64,000 nucleotides of DNA from Xylophilus rhododendri. GTDB taxonomy: Bacteria > Pseudomonadota > Gammaproteobacteria > Burkholderiales > Burkholderiaceae_C. Position 1 is the first letter of the stretch; each line of letters starts with the position of its first letter. The stretch covers positions 3,782,001 to 3,846,000 of the forward strand of contig NZ_CP047650.1 of assembly GCF_009906855.1 (NCBI RefSeq), in the 5' to 3' direction. Under the pieces are notes generated by a model. That model was not told the origin of the DNA and searched no databases. It worked only from the letters and a program-made list of their open reading frames with translations. The position numbers and the translations under genes were made by a program. Shown here piece after piece: positions 25,438-34,469 of the stretch.

Positions 25438-26565
25438 TTACGACCGATAGGGTGGCGCCTTGCCTTGGTCCAGGGCATTCTGCAGGGCACTCAGCTGCGC
25501 GTAGCGCAGCATGGGGTCGTTGATGAAATAGGGGTTGGGCCGCCAGTCCAGCCGGTCGACCAGCCGGTAGCGGCCGGCGCGCATCTGCAGTTCATGGCTG
25601 CTCCGTTCGCCCGGCAGCGTCACATGGATGGTGGAGCCCAGGGGCGGTACGTAGCCCTCGAAGAACAGGAAACACCAGATGCGGCCTTCCGGCAGGACCT
25701 GCAGGGCGGTATCGAGGGGCACGTCGTGCAGTTTGCCGCCGTAGTGGAAGCCGGCCTCGGTCAGGGTGAGTCCGGCGGTTCCGCGGGTCGGCAGGCCGCG
25801 GTAGAAGTTCTCGATCAGCGCCAGGCGGCGGGACAGGACCGATTCCGTGGTGGTGCCGGTGCTGCTGGTGCCGGTGCTGGTGCTGGTGCTGGTGCTTTCC
25901 AGGGGCGTGGACGTCGTCTGCGCCTGGCGCCGCAGCGCCTCGACCAGCAGCACATGGGCATCGCGCGGCATGTTGCCGTGGCGGATCACCGCGCTGGCGC
26001 TGTCGAAGGCTTCGCCCAGGGCGGCGTCTATGCCCGGCTGCGTCCGGTGGACGGCGGCTGCGTCGTCGAGGTCCGTCACGAACTGCCTGGCGACATCGAA
26101 GCGCTGCAGGATGTATTGCCGCGCGTCGGTGGAAAAGCCGAAGCGGGTGTAGTCGCTGACCTGTCCCAGCAGTTCGGCCGCTTCGGCGTCCTGGCGCTCG
26201 GACAGGCGGGTGAGGTACCGGTCCAGCGCCTGGCCCAGGGTGGCGCCGTCTTCCAGCACCTGCCAGGCCAGCATGGCGGCTGGCTGCGGGGCGGCCGGCC
26301 GATGCAGGTTCCTGCGCTTGCGTGGCGCGCGGGGCCTGTTCGCGCGTGTGGGCTCGTCCTCGGTCTCATCCTTGCCGAAGGCCGACCAGTCGGCGGGGTC
26401 CAGGAGCAATGCGCCGAGCCGGGGATGGTTCTCCAGGATGCTGCGCAACATCGGGTGGCCGGGCGTGTAGGGATTCGCATCGACCTGCGGGGCGCTGGCG
26501 TTCGCCGGAAAAGCCAGGCTGTTGTTGTGCAGGGAATAGGCCAGGGAAGGAGACAGAAAGCTCAT
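25438..26565 (-). CDS. Unknown protein, paralogue 3 of a three-member family
   Basis: 375 residues from ATG 26565, aligned with the MS-start of the other copies; the much longer open frame upstream is antisense to the biotin carboxylase gene and is not used. It is closest to paralogue 1: HPRLGALLLDPADW, LAWQVLEDGATLGQALDRYL, RQYILQRFDVARQFVTDLDDA, HGNMPRDAHVLL, VPLDTALQVLPEG, QMRAGRYRLVDRLDWRPNPYF and NDPMLRYAQLSAL. The linker is a Ser/Thr/Gly repeat (STSTSTG type, about residues 240-260). No signal peptide. Function unknown. Confidence 0.85.
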   Translation of the reverse strand: MSFLSPSLAYSLHNNSLAFPANASAPQVDANPYTPGHPMLRSILENHPRLGALLLDPADWSAFGKDETEDEPTRANRPRAPRKRRNLHRPAAPQPAAMLAWQVLEDGATLGQALDRYLTRLSERQDAEAAELLGQVSDYTRFGFSTDARQYILQRFDVARQFVTDLDDAAAVHRTQPGIDAALGEAFDSASAVIRHGNMPRDAHVLLVEALRRQAQTTSTPLESTSTSTSTGTSSTGTTTESVLSRRLALIENFYRGLPTRGTAGLTLTEAGFHYGGKLHDVPLDTALQVLPEGRIWCFLFFEGYVPPLGSTIHVTLPGERSSHELQMRAGRYRLVDRLDWRPNPYFINDPMLRYAQLSALQNALDQGKAPPYRS

Positions 26566-26618
26566 GGCTGCAGGAGCGGAGGCTGAAGGGACCGGCAGAT
26601 TGCGGCAATTCCGGGCCA

Positions 26619-26638
26619 TCCGCCCGCCCTCTTGCGAA
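26619..26638 (-). promoter_or_regulatory. Shared upstream motif, paralogue 3
   Basis: Minus-strand TTCGCAAGAGGGCGGGCGGA beginning 73 bp before the ATG, matching paralogues 1 and 2 in position and in the TTCG and GGCGG blocks. Confidence 0.4.
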
Positions 26639-26642
26639 CGCG

Positions 26643-26668
26643 TGGATGCGGCAGGGCGGCCGCATCCA
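26643..26668 (-). terminator. Hairpin after the biotin carboxylase gene
   Basis: A 10-bp perfect stem (TGGATGCGGC with GCCGCATCCA) and 6-nt loop lies just past the stop of the minus-strand carboxylase gene. There is no T run, so it may be a weak or Rho-assisted end, separating this operon from paralogue 3. Confidence 0.5.
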
Positions 26669-26678
26669 TCTCGTCTGC

Positions 26679-28418
26679 CTATTCGATCAGCGCGATCGCC
26701 GTGCCACTGCTCTGGTAGCTGCCTTCCTGCACCAGCCGGCGCAGCGTGCCGCCGCGCTGGGCCAGCACCTGCATTTCCATCTTCATGGCCTCCATCACGG
26801 CGATGAGTTCGCCTTCCTGCACGGCGGCGCCGTCGGCCACTTTCCAGGCCTGCAGGTTGCCGGAGGTCGGCGCGGCGACAGTGTTGGAAGAGGCTGCTGC
26901 CGCGGCGGGCGACGGCGCTGCGGCCGCAGCAGCACCGCCGGCCGGCATGCCTTGCAGGCCCTGCAGCAGGCCGGCCTGCATGCGCACCAGCACCCGCTTG
27001 CCGTCGATCTCCATGGTGGCCTGCACCAGGCTGCCTTCGGCGGGCTTTTCCGCGCGCACGGCGGCGGCCAGGTCGTTGACGAAGTCGGTCTCGATCCAGC
27101 GGGTATGCACCTTGAAGCTGTCCGGGCTGACGAAGTCCGGGCTCTGCAGCACCGCACGGTGGAAGGGCAGCACCGAGGCCACGCCTTCGATGCGGAACTC
27201 GCGCAGCGCCCGCCGCGCCCGGGCGATGGCCTGCTGGCGGGTGGCGCCGCTGACGATGAGTTTGGCCATCAGCGAATCGAAGCTGCCGGGGATGTCCGAG
27301 CCGGATTCGATGCCGCTGTCCACCCGCACGCCGGGGCCCGAGGGCGGGGCGAAGCGCAGCACCCGGCCCGGCGCCGGCAGGAAGCCGCGGCCCACGTCCT
27401 CGGCATTGATACGGAACTCGAAGCTGTGGCCCAGCGGCGCCGGTGTCTCGGTGCTGGCCAGGCGGTGGCCGTCGGCGATGCGCAGCTGCTCCAGCACCAG
27501 GTCCATGCCGGTGGTCTGCTCGGTCACCGGGTGCTCCACTTGCAGACGGGTATTGACCTCCAGGAAGGAGATGGCGCCGCTGCCGCTGAGCAGGAACTCG
27601 ACCGTGCCGGCGCTGCAGTAGCCGGCCTCGGCGCAGATGTCGCGCGCGGCGGTATGCACCCGCTGGCGCTGTTCGTCGCTGAGGAAGGGCGCGGGCGCCT
27701 CTTCCACCAGCTTCTGGTTGCGCCGCTGCAGCGAGCAGTCGCGGGTGCCCAGCACCTGCACCTGGCCGTGCCGGTCGGCCAGCACCTGCACTTCGATGTG
27801 GCGGGGGCGGTCCAGGAACTGCTCGACGAAACACTCGCCTCGGCCGAAGGCGGTGACCGCCTCGCGCACGGCCGAGGCATACAGCTCCTCGACTTCGTCC
27901 ATGCGCCAGGCCACCTTCATGCCCCGGCCGCCGCCGCCGAAGGCCGCCTTGATGATGACCGGCAGGCCGTGCTGTTCGGCGAAGGCCAGCACCTCGCCCG
28001 CATCCCTGGCGGGCTCGGACATGCCGGCGACCAGCGGCGCACCGACCTTCATCGCGATCTTGCGGGCCTGCACCTTGTCGCCGAGCCGGGCGATGGCCTC
28101 GGGCGAGGGGCCGATCCAGGTCAGGCCGGCATCGATCACCGCCTGGGCGAAGGCGGCGCTCTCCGACAGGAAGCCGTAGCCGGGGTGCACCGCATCGGCG
28201 CCGCTGCGCTCCGCGACGGCCAGCAGTTTTTCGATGTTCAGGTAGGTATCGGCCGGCCGGTCGCCGCCCAGGCCGTAGGCCTCGTCGGCCATGCGGGTGT
28301 GCAGCGCTTCGAGGTCGGCATCGGCATAGACGGCGACCGATGCCACGCCGTAGTCGGCGCAGGCGCGGGCGATGCGGACGGCGATCTCGCCGCGGTTGGC
28401 TATCAGGACTTTTTTCAT
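26679..28418 (-). CDS. Biotin carboxylase fused to biotin carboxyl carrier domain
   Basis: 579 residues. Residues 1 to about 445 are a complete ATP-grasp biotin carboxylase ([47 protein letters not shown]). After an Ala-rich linker (about 485-505) comes a biotinyl domain with EAMKM near 555, the biotin attachment lysine. No carboxyltransferase domain is in this protein. The next gene, a KipI-KipA fusion, is the kind of module that serves as carboxyltransferase in urea carboxylase. The two are therefore likely subunits of one biotin-dependent carboxylase acting on an amide- or urea-like substrate (inference). Last gene of the DUF969-DUF979 operon. Confidence 0.9.
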   Translation of the reverse strand: MKKVLIANRGEIAVRIARACADYGVASVAVYADADLEALHTRMADEAYGLGGDRPADTYLNIEKLLAVAERSGADAVHPGYGFLSESAAFAQAVIDAGLTWIGPSPEAIARLGDKVQARKIAMKVGAPLVAGMSEPARDAGEVLAFAEQHGLPVIIKAAFGGGGRGMKVAWRMDEVEELYASAVREAVTAFGRGECFVEQFLDRPRHIEVQVLADRHGQVQVLGTRDCSLQRRNQKLVEEAPAPFLSDEQRQRVHTAARDICAEAGYCSAGTVEFLLSGSGAISFLEVNTRLQVEHPVTEQTTGMDLVLEQLRIADGHRLASTETPAPLGHSFEFRINAEDVGRGFLPAPGRVLRFAPPSGPGVRVDSGIESGSDIPGSFDSLMAKLIVSGATRQQAIARARRALREFRIEGVASVLPFHRAVLQSPDFVSPDSFKVHTRWIETDFVNDLAAAVRAEKPAEGSLVQATMEIDGKRVLVRMQAGLLQGLQGMPAGGAAAAAAPSPAAAAASSNTVAAPTSGNLQAWKVADGAAVQEGELIAVMEAMKMEMQVLAQRGGTLRRLVQEGSYQSSGTAIALIE

Positions 28419-28451
28419 GGCTCAGAAGGGGAATGCGGTGGGGGAGGCGGA

Positions 28452-30080
28452 TCAGCCCTGGGGCATCACGGCGACAGGTTCGAAATCGCCGATCGGGCGA
28501 AAACGCACCCGGGCATTGACCGGCAGCTGGCCGGCACGGTCGAGGTGGTGGCTGGCCACGGCGGCGATCACCGGATAGCCGCCGGTCAACGGATGGTCGG
28601 CCAGGAACAGCACCGGCTGGCCGCTGGGCGGCACCTGGATGGCGCCGAGCACCGTGCCTTCGCTGGGCAGTTCGCCCGCCACCGATCGCTGCAGCGCCTG
28701 CTCGCCCTGCAGGCGGATGCCGACGCGGCTGGATTGCGGGCTCACCTGCCAGGACTGGCTGGAGAACAGGGCGATGGCCTCGGGTGTGAACCAGTCGGTG
28801 CGCGGGCCCAGGACCACGTCGAGCACGACTTCCTCATGGGTGGAGGGCAGGTCTTGCGGCGGGGTTTCCTCGGCGCCCACCACCGCGCCGGCCAGCGGAC
28901 CGGCGGGGCGGATGGCCAGGCGCTGGCCCGCGGCAATGGCCGGCGGGCCGACCTGGGCCAGGATATCGGTGGAGCAGCTGCCCAGCACCGGCGCGATCGC
29001 GAAGCCGCCGCGCACGGCCAAATAGCATCGGGCGCCGGCCACGGGTTCGGCGAGGCAGAGGGTGTCGCCATCGCACAGCGCCAAGGCCTGGTAGCCGGCG
29101 GCCGGCCAGGCGCGGCCATCGGCGGAGGTCAGGCTCACCGCCGCATCGGCCCCGGTGACGGCCACCACGCAATCGCCATGGCAACGCAGGCGCAGCCCAC
29201 CGCCGGCGGTTTCGATGCAGGCCAGGTCGGAGGGGTTGCCGACGAGTCGGTTGGCGCTCTTCAAGGCCGACTGGTCCATGGCGCCGGAAGCCGATACGCC
29301 CTGGCCCGCCTGGCCGTGGCGGCCACGGTCCTGGAACAGGGATTGCAGGCCGGCTGACACCACCTCCAGTGCCGGGCCGCTGCTGTCGGCGAGCTGGCCC
29401 GATCCGGCAGCGGCCACCGGCGTGGCGGCATGCGCCCGCACCAGCGCATCGCGCGCCGCATCCGACAGCGTGGCCAGATCGACGAAGCGCACCCGGAAAC
29501 CCGGCTGCAGCAGGGCCGGCACGGCACGCCCCAGGTCCCACATCGCGGCGGGCGTGACACCGATGATCTGCCAGCCGCCCGGGCTGGCCTGCGGATAGAC
29601 ACCGCTGAAGCGGCCGGCCAGCCCGACCGCGCCTGCAGGAATGCGGGTGCGGGGGGTGCTGCGGCGCGGCACGTCCAGCAGCGGATCTCCGCCGGCCAGG
29701 TAGGCGAAGCCCGGCGCGAAGCCGGTGAAGGCCACCGAATATTCGGTGGATGTATGGCGCCGCACGACTTCCTCGGCGCTGATGCCCAGCAGCCCGGCCA
29801 CCTCAGCCAGGTCCTCGCCGTCGTAGTGCACCGGGATCTCGATCAGCGTGCTGCCGGCCTCGGCCAGGCGGCTCACGTCGCGCTGTGCCATGGCCTGGGC
29901 CAGGCCATGCATGGAACAGGCGGCGGGGCGGAAGCGGACCAGCACGGTGCGCGCGGCCGGCACCAGCTCCTCGATGCCGGGAATCGGCTCCTGCTGCAGC
30001 GAGGCCAGCAGCGCCAGGGTTTGGTCGAGGTTGTCCAGCTCCACCAGCAGGGCATCCAGATTGACCGGCAGAAATCGCAT
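28452..30080 (-). CDS. KipI-KipA (PxpB-PxpC) fusion, carboxyltransferase / 5-oxoprolinase type
   Basis: 542 residues. The N-terminal half (1 to about 215) is KipI/PxpB-like, with STEYSVAFTGFAPGFAYLAG and STPRTRIPAGAVGLAG. The C-terminal half (about 235-535) is KipA/PxpC-like, with QSLFQDRGRHGQAGQGVSASGAMD and VASHHLDRAGQLPVN. In other bacteria these are separate 5-oxoprolinase subunits needing PxpA, or the carboxyltransferase part of urea carboxylase. No pxpA is in this operon, while a biotin carboxylase-BCCP gene follows by 33 bp, favouring the carboxylase reading. The DUF979 permease gene precedes it by 14 bp. Confidence 0.88.
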   Translation of the reverse strand: MRFLPVNLDALLVELDNLDQTLALLASLQQEPIPGIEELVPAARTVLVRFRPAACSMHGLAQAMAQRDVSRLAEAGSTLIEIPVHYDGEDLAEVAGLLGISAEEVVRRHTSTEYSVAFTGFAPGFAYLAGGDPLLDVPRRSTPRTRIPAGAVGLAGRFSGVYPQASPGGWQIIGVTPAAMWDLGRAVPALLQPGFRVRFVDLATLSDAARDALVRAHAATPVAAAGSGQLADSSGPALEVVSAGLQSLFQDRGRHGQAGQGVSASGAMDQSALKSANRLVGNPSDLACIETAGGGLRLRCHGDCVVAVTGADAAVSLTSADGRAWPAAGYQALALCDGDTLCLAEPVAGARCYLAVRGGFAIAPVLGSCSTDILAQVGPPAIAAGQRLAIRPAGPLAGAVVGAEETPPQDLPSTHEEVVLDVVLGPRTDWFTPEAIALFSSQSWQVSPQSSRVGIRLQGEQALQRSVAGELPSEGTVLGAIQVPPSGQPVLFLADHPLTGGYPVIAAVASHHLDRAGQLPVNARVRFRPIGDFEPVAVMPQG

Positions 30081-30094
30081 GTGCAGACGGACCT

Positions 30095-31051
30095 TCAGCG
30101 GAACATGAGGAAGTTCAACAGGAACACGTTGACCAGCAGCAGCAGCAGCGCGGTCGGCAGCTGGGCGCGGATCACCGCGTTCTTGTCCGGCAGCTCCAGC
30201 AGCGCGGCGGGCACGATGTTGAAGTTGGCGGCCATCGGCGTCATCAGCGTGCCGCAGTAGCCCGAGAGCATGCCGGCGGCGGCCATCACGGCCGGGTCGC
30301 CGTGGAACACGCCCACCAGGATGGGCACGCCCACGCCGCCGGTCATCACCGGGAAGGCCGCGAAGCCGTTGCCCATGACGACGGTGAACAGCGCCATGCC
30401 CACCACATAGACCACCACCGCCACGAAGCGGATGTCCATGTCGATGTAGCTGGTGGTGGCATAGGCCACCGCCTTGCCCACGCCGGCATCGGAGAACACC
30501 AGGCCCAGCATGCCGAGCATCTGCGGCAGCACCAGGGCCCAGCCCAGGGCGTCGGTCAGGCGGCGCGATTCGCGGATGCCCTGCACGGGCGTCTCGCGGG
30601 TCAGCCAGCAGGCCAGCGCCAGCGAGACCACGCAGCCCACGCCGAGGCTGACCAGGGTGGTGTTCTTGGGGTCCAGCAGCGCCACGCCGGCCACCTTAAG
30701 GTAGGGCGCGGCCAGGGTGCCGATCATGGTCACCACCGGAATCGCCAGCGCGGGAATGAAGAGCTTGTTGCCCAGGCGCCGGGCGCTGGCGGCGTACTGC
30801 TCGGCGCTGCGCGGCAGGTGGATGCCGGTGCCCACGCCGTTCACGCCGGCGATCAGCGCCATGACGACAGCGCCGACGCCCACGTAAACCGGGGGCAGCA
30901 GATCGCCGATCAGGAACACCAGGGCATAGAGCGCCCAGAAGAGGGCGGTGAGGTAACGCTTGGGATTGCTGCGGTCGCGCAGCGTCATGAAGGCGGTGAT
31001 GCCGAGGATGGCGCCGACCAGGTAGTACAGGTGCTGGATGGTGAGGGTCAT
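30095..31051 (-). CDS. DUF979 family membrane protein (permease subunit)
   Basis: 318 residues with about nine hydrophobic segments (for example YYLVGAILGITAFMTL at the start). DUF979 and DUF969 proteins occur as a pair and are thought to form an uptake system for small amides or 5-oxoproline-like compounds; that role is by association. It starts 2 bp after the DUF969 stop, so the pair is coupled. The substrate would be that of the downstream carboxylase. Confidence 0.85.
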   Translation of the reverse strand: MTLTIQHLYYLVGAILGITAFMTLRDRSNPKRYLTALFWALYALVFLIGDLLPPVYVGVGAVVMALIAGVNGVGTGIHLPRSAEQYAASARRLGNKLFIPALAIPVVTMIGTLAAPYLKVAGVALLDPKNTTLVSLGVGCVVSLALACWLTRETPVQGIRESRRLTDALGWALVLPQMLGMLGLVFSDAGVGKAVAYATTSYIDMDIRFVAVVVYVVGMALFTVVMGNGFAAFPVMTGGVGVPILVGVFHGDPAVMAAAGMLSGYCGTLMTPMAANFNIVPAALLELPDKNAVIRAQLPTALLLLLVNVFLLNFLMFR

Positions 31052-31053
31052 GA

Positions 31054-31803
31054 TCAGTGGCTCCGGGCGCTCAGGACGGGGGCGGCGGCGCTCGTGGCTT
31101 CGGCCGCCGGGCGGGCCTGCTTCAATTCACGGTCCAGCCAGCGGTCCAGCCGGCGCAGGCGCCAGGCGTGGATGGCGAAGGCGCAGATGGCGGTGGGAAT
31201 GCCCCACAGCGCCACATGGATCGGCTCGACCTCGATGCCGGCCTCGCGCAGGAAGGTGGTCATCAGCACCACGGCGCCGAAGGCCACGAAGATGTCCTCG
31301 CCGAAGAACAGGCCCACGTTGTCGGTGGCCGCCGAAAAGGCGCGCAGCTTGTGGCGCACACGCTCGGGCAGGCTGCCGTAGCGGGCCTCGGTGGCGCCTT
31401 CGGCCATGGGGGCCAGCAGCGGCCGCACCATCTGCGGATGGCCGCCCAGGCTGGTCAGGCCGACCGCCGCGGTGAGCTGGCGCGCGGCCAGGTAGACGAT
31501 CAGCAGCCGGCCGGCGGTGGCCGATTTGATGCTGCCGATCCAGTTCTGCGCATGCTGTCGCAGGCCGTGGCGCTCCAGCAGGCCGATCACCGACAGCGGC
31601 AGCAGGATGATCAGCGGCAGGTTGCGGGTCTTGATGAAGCCGGTGCCTATGGTCGCCAGGATCTTGTCCGGCGAGAAACCGGCGGCGAAGGCCGTCACGA
31701 TGGCGGTGACGATCACCACCAGCATCGGATTGAAGCGCAGCACGAAGCCGGCAATGATCACGGCCACTCCTATCAGGGGCCACAAGTTGGCATGACTAAC
31801 CAT
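31054..31803 (-). CDS. DUF969 family membrane protein (permease subunit)
   Basis: 249 residues, mostly hydrophobic, with LWPLIGVAVIIAGFVLRFNPM at the N-terminus and GGHPQMVRPLLAPMAEGA in the centre, typical of DUF969. It is the first gene of the operon DUF969-DUF979-KipIA-BC/BCCP, read toward lower coordinates, and is divergent from a GntR regulator. The promoter must lie in 31804-32090. Confidence 0.85.
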   Translation of the reverse strand: MVSHANLWPLIGVAVIIAGFVLRFNPMLVVIVTAIVTAFAAGFSPDKILATIGTGFIKTRNLPLIILLPLSVIGLLERHGLRQHAQNWIGSIKSATAGRLLIVYLAARQLTAAVGLTSLGGHPQMVRPLLAPMAEGATEARYGSLPERVRHKLRAFSAATDNVGLFFGEDIFVAFGAVVLMTTFLREAGIEVEPIHVALWGIPTAICAFAIHAWRLRRLDRWLDRELKQARPAAEATSAAAPVLSARSH

Positions 31804-31922
31804 GGGGTACTTTCGTTGGGTTCAAGAACAGGCTGCGCCGACCAAAGAGAAAAAGCTCCAGCCCGCGCGACGACCTGGGGGTTGTCGCAAATAGCATGCC
31901 CATTGGTAAACACCTGGACATA

Positions 31923-31937
31923 GATTGTTGAACACTT
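31923..31937. promoter_or_regulatory. Candidate GntR operator
   Basis: The sequence GATTGTTGAACACTT contains the perfect 9-bp palindrome TGTTGAACA and resembles the clear palindrome GATTGTTCGACAATC found before another FCD-type GntR operon in this window (37120-37134). It lies in the 287-bp divergent gap between the DUF969 gene and the GntR gene, which otherwise holds no recognisable element. Confidence 0.35.
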
Positions 31938-32090
31938 TTACGCACATGTTTGGGATATGGGCGCCATATTGCTCAGCGATGGTGCGGAGTTTGCCCGCGG
32001 ATAGTGCGTGAGGACACCCGGTGGAACCCGGGGGCGCCGGGCCCGTTCGGCGTGCGTGCCACAATTGCAGACCACTCACGCCCGCCCCCT

Positions 32091-32774
32091 TTGAGCACCG
32101 AATCCCCCTCGAACGCGCCCACCCTGAACGACCGCATGGCCGAGCTGATCCGCCAGAAGATCATCCAGGGCGAGTTCTCCCCGGGCCAGCGCCTGTCGGA
32201 GGCCGCGTTGAGCGAGAGCCTGGAGATTTCCCGCAACACCTTGCGCGAGGTGTTCCGCATCCTCACCAAGGAAGGCCTGGTGCGCCATGCGCCCAACCGC
32301 GGGGTGTCGGTGGCCATTCCCAGCATCGCCACCATCATCGACATCTACCGGGTGCGCCGGCTGATCGAATGCCAGGCGCTGGCCCAGGCCTATCCCCAGC
32401 ATCCCGCCCGCAAGCACATGCGCCAGGCGGTGGAGACGGCGGCGCGCTGCCGGCAGACCCACGACTGGACCGGCGCTGGCACCGCCAACATGGAGTTCCA
32501 CATGGCGGTGGTGGAGCTGGCCGACAGCGAGCGGCTCAACATCATGTTCGCCCAGGTGCTGGCCGAACTGCGCCTGGCCTTCGGCCTGCTCAAGGACCCG
32601 GAATTCCTGCACGCGCCCTTCGTCGACATGAACGGCCAGATCCTGGAGCTGTTCGAGGCCGGCAAGCTGCAGGAAAGCGCCACGCGGCTGGGCGAGTACC
32701 TGGTGAATTCCGAGCGCATCGTGCTGGCCGTGTATGCGCGGCGCATCTCGGACTCCGGCGGCTTCGACAAATAG
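32091..32774 (+). CDS. GntR-family regulator, FCD type
   Basis: 227 residues from a TTG at 32091, which gives the usual FCD length; the first ATG in frame (32136) would give 212 residues and still keep the whole winged helix. The HTH (LSEAALSESLEISRNTLREVFRIL, about 38-61) is followed by an all-helical FCD ligand-binding domain with NMEFHMAVVELADSERL. It is divergent from the DUF969/979-carboxylase operon and probably represses it in response to its substrate. Confidence 0.87.
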   Translation: MSTESPSNAPTLNDRMAELIRQKIIQGEFSPGQRLSEAALSESLEISRNTLREVFRILTKEGLVRHAPNRGVSVAIPSIATIIDIYRVRRLIECQALAQAYPQHPARKHMRQAVETAARCRQTHDWTGAGTANMEFHMAVVELADSERLNIMFAQVLAELRLAFGLLKDPEFLHAPFVDMNGQILELFEAGKLQESATRLGEYLVNSERIVLAVYARRISDSGGFDK

Positions 32775-32845
32775 GCCGCCTCCCGAAGCCCTGCAGCGGG
32801 CGGCGATTCGTCCGACAATCGCCGGATTTTTGGCGGCGGGCGCTC

Positions 32846-34441
32846 ATGGAACAGAAAAATTTCGATGTCCTGGTCATCGGCAGCGGCCTGGCCGGCTTGT
32901 CCGCGGCGCTGATGCTGGCGCCGACCCACCGGGTGGCGGTGCTCACCAAGGGCGAGCTGTCCGAAGGCGCCAGCGGCTGGGCGCAGGGCGGCATCGCGGC
33001 GGTGCTGGCCGAGGGCGACAGCTTCGACGACCATGTGGCCGACACCCTGGTGGCCGGCGCCGGCCTGTGCGACCTGGCGGCCACCCGCCAGGTGGTCGAG
33101 GGCTCGCCGGGTGCCATCGCCTGGCTGCAGTCCCTGGGCGTGGCCTTCTCGCTGGATGGCGAGGCGGGCCAGGGCACGGCGCTGCACCTCACCCGCGAAG
33201 GCGGCCACAGCGCGCGGCGCATCGTGCATGCGGCCGATGCCACCGGCGCGGCGGTGCAGAAGACGCTGCTGGCGCGGGTGCGGGCCACGCCGGCGATCAG
33301 CCTGTTCGAGAACCATGTGCTGGTCGACCTGATCCACGCCGCGCCGCAGCCGGGCCGGCAGGAGGCCTGCGGCGGCGCCCATGCGCTCGATGCCCGCTCC
33401 GGCGAGGTGCTGGCCTTTTGCGCGGCCCACACCATCCTGGCCACCGGCGGCGCCGGGCAGGTCTACCTGAACACCACCAACCCGGCCACCTCCACCGGCG
33501 ACGGCATCGCCGCGGCCTGGCGCGCGGGCTGCCGGGTGTCGAACATGGAGTTCGTGCAGTTCCATCCCACGGCGCTGTTCCATCCCGAAGCCCAGGGCTA
33601 TCTCATCAGCGAGGCGGTGCGCGGCGAAGGCGGGCGCCTGCTGCTGGCCGACGGCACCCGTTTCATGCCGGCCCACGACGAGCGCGGCGAGCTGGCCCCG
33701 CGCGACGTGGTGGCCCGGGCGATCGACGCCGAGATGAAGCGGCACGGCGCGGACTGCGTCTACCTCGACATCTCGCACCGCAGCCCCGAATTCCTGCACG
33801 AGCATTTCCCCAACATCCTGGCGCGCTGCCGGGAACTGGGCATCGACATCACCCGCCAGCCCATCCCCGTGGCGCCCGCGGCCCACTACACCTGCGGCGG
33901 CGTGCAGACCGACCTGAGCGGCCGCACCGACATGGCGAGGCTCTACGCCATCGGCGAGACGGCCTGCACCGGCCTGCATGGTGCGAACCGCCTGGCCAGC
34001 AATTCGCTGGTGGAGTGCATGGTGTTCGCCCGGGCGGCGGTGGATGCGATCCGGGCCGAGCCGGCGCCCGTCGCCCTGCATGCCGCGCCCTGGACCGCCA
34101 AGGCCGCCATCGATGCCGACGAGTCGGTGCTGCTGGCCCGCAGCCGCGAGGAGCTGCGGCGTTTCATGTGGGAGTACGTGGGCATCGTGCGCACCGACAA
34201 ACGCCTGGACCGCGCCGCGCATCGCATCGCCCTGCTGGCTGCGGAGCTGCGCGAGTTCTACGGCGATGCGGCGCCCAGCCGCGCGCTGCTGGAGCTGCGC
34301 AACCTGGTGGACGTGGCCGGCCTCATCGTGCGTTCGGCCCGTGCGCGGCGCGAGAGCCGCGGCCTGCACTACAGCCGCGACTGCCCGCAGATGGATGCGC
34401 TGGCCGTGCCTTCGGTGCTGCAGGCGGACGTGCCCGCCTGA
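32846..34441 (+). CDS. nadB: L-aspartate oxidase
   Basis: 531 residues. It oxidises L-aspartate to iminoaspartate, the first step of de novo NAD synthesis, with FAD. FDVLVIGSGLAGLSAAL (residues 5-21) is the dinucleotide-binding motif. SEGASGWAQGGIAA, MEFVQFHPTALF, EAVRGEGGRL and HYTCGGVQTD are the active-site signatures shared with fumarate reductase flavoproteins. Length is normal. It converges on nadA, whose product uses iminoaspartate. Confidence 0.95.
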   Translation: MEQKNFDVLVIGSGLAGLSAALMLAPTHRVAVLTKGELSEGASGWAQGGIAAVLAEGDSFDDHVADTLVAGAGLCDLAATRQVVEGSPGAIAWLQSLGVAFSLDGEAGQGTALHLTREGGHSARRIVHAADATGAAVQKTLLARVRATPAISLFENHVLVDLIHAAPQPGRQEACGGAHALDARSGEVLAFCAAHTILATGGAGQVYLNTTNPATSTGDGIAAAWRAGCRVSNMEFVQFHPTALFHPEAQGYLISEAVRGEGGRLLLADGTRFMPAHDERGELAPRDVVARAIDAEMKRHGADCVYLDISHRSPEFLHEHFPNILARCRELGIDITRQPIPVAPAAHYTCGGVQTDLSGRTDMARLYAIGETACTGLHGANRLASNSLVECMVFARAAVDAIRAEPAPVALHAAPWTAKAAIDADESVLLARSREELRRFMWEYVGIVRTDKRLDRAAHRIALLAAELREFYGDAAPSRALLELRNLVDVAGLIVRSARARRESRGLHYSRDCPQMDALAVPSVLQADVPA

Positions 34442-34446
34442 GCCCG

Positions 34447-34469
34447 CGGCGCCGCCTCAGGCGGCGCCG
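34447..34469. terminator. GC-rich hairpin between convergent nadB and nadA
   Basis: A 10-bp perfect stem (CGGCGCCGCC with GGCGGCGCCG) has a 3-nt loop formed by the nadA stop codon. It lacks a T run, so it may be a pause or Rho-dependent end for both genes. Confidence 0.5.

Noticed and set aside
22337..26700. Type III secretion hrpII/PIP-type promoter boxes before the three paralogues
   Set aside because: Each gene has only one TTCG in the shared motif; the second TTCG at the required spacing is absent. No evidence of a secretion system in the window.
25438..27834. 798-codon minus-strand frame joining paralogue 3 to sequence under the biotin carboxylase gene
   Set aside because: The first half is a GC-rich shadow of the carboxylase gene in another frame. 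Paralogue 3 begins at 26565 by alignment with its relatives.
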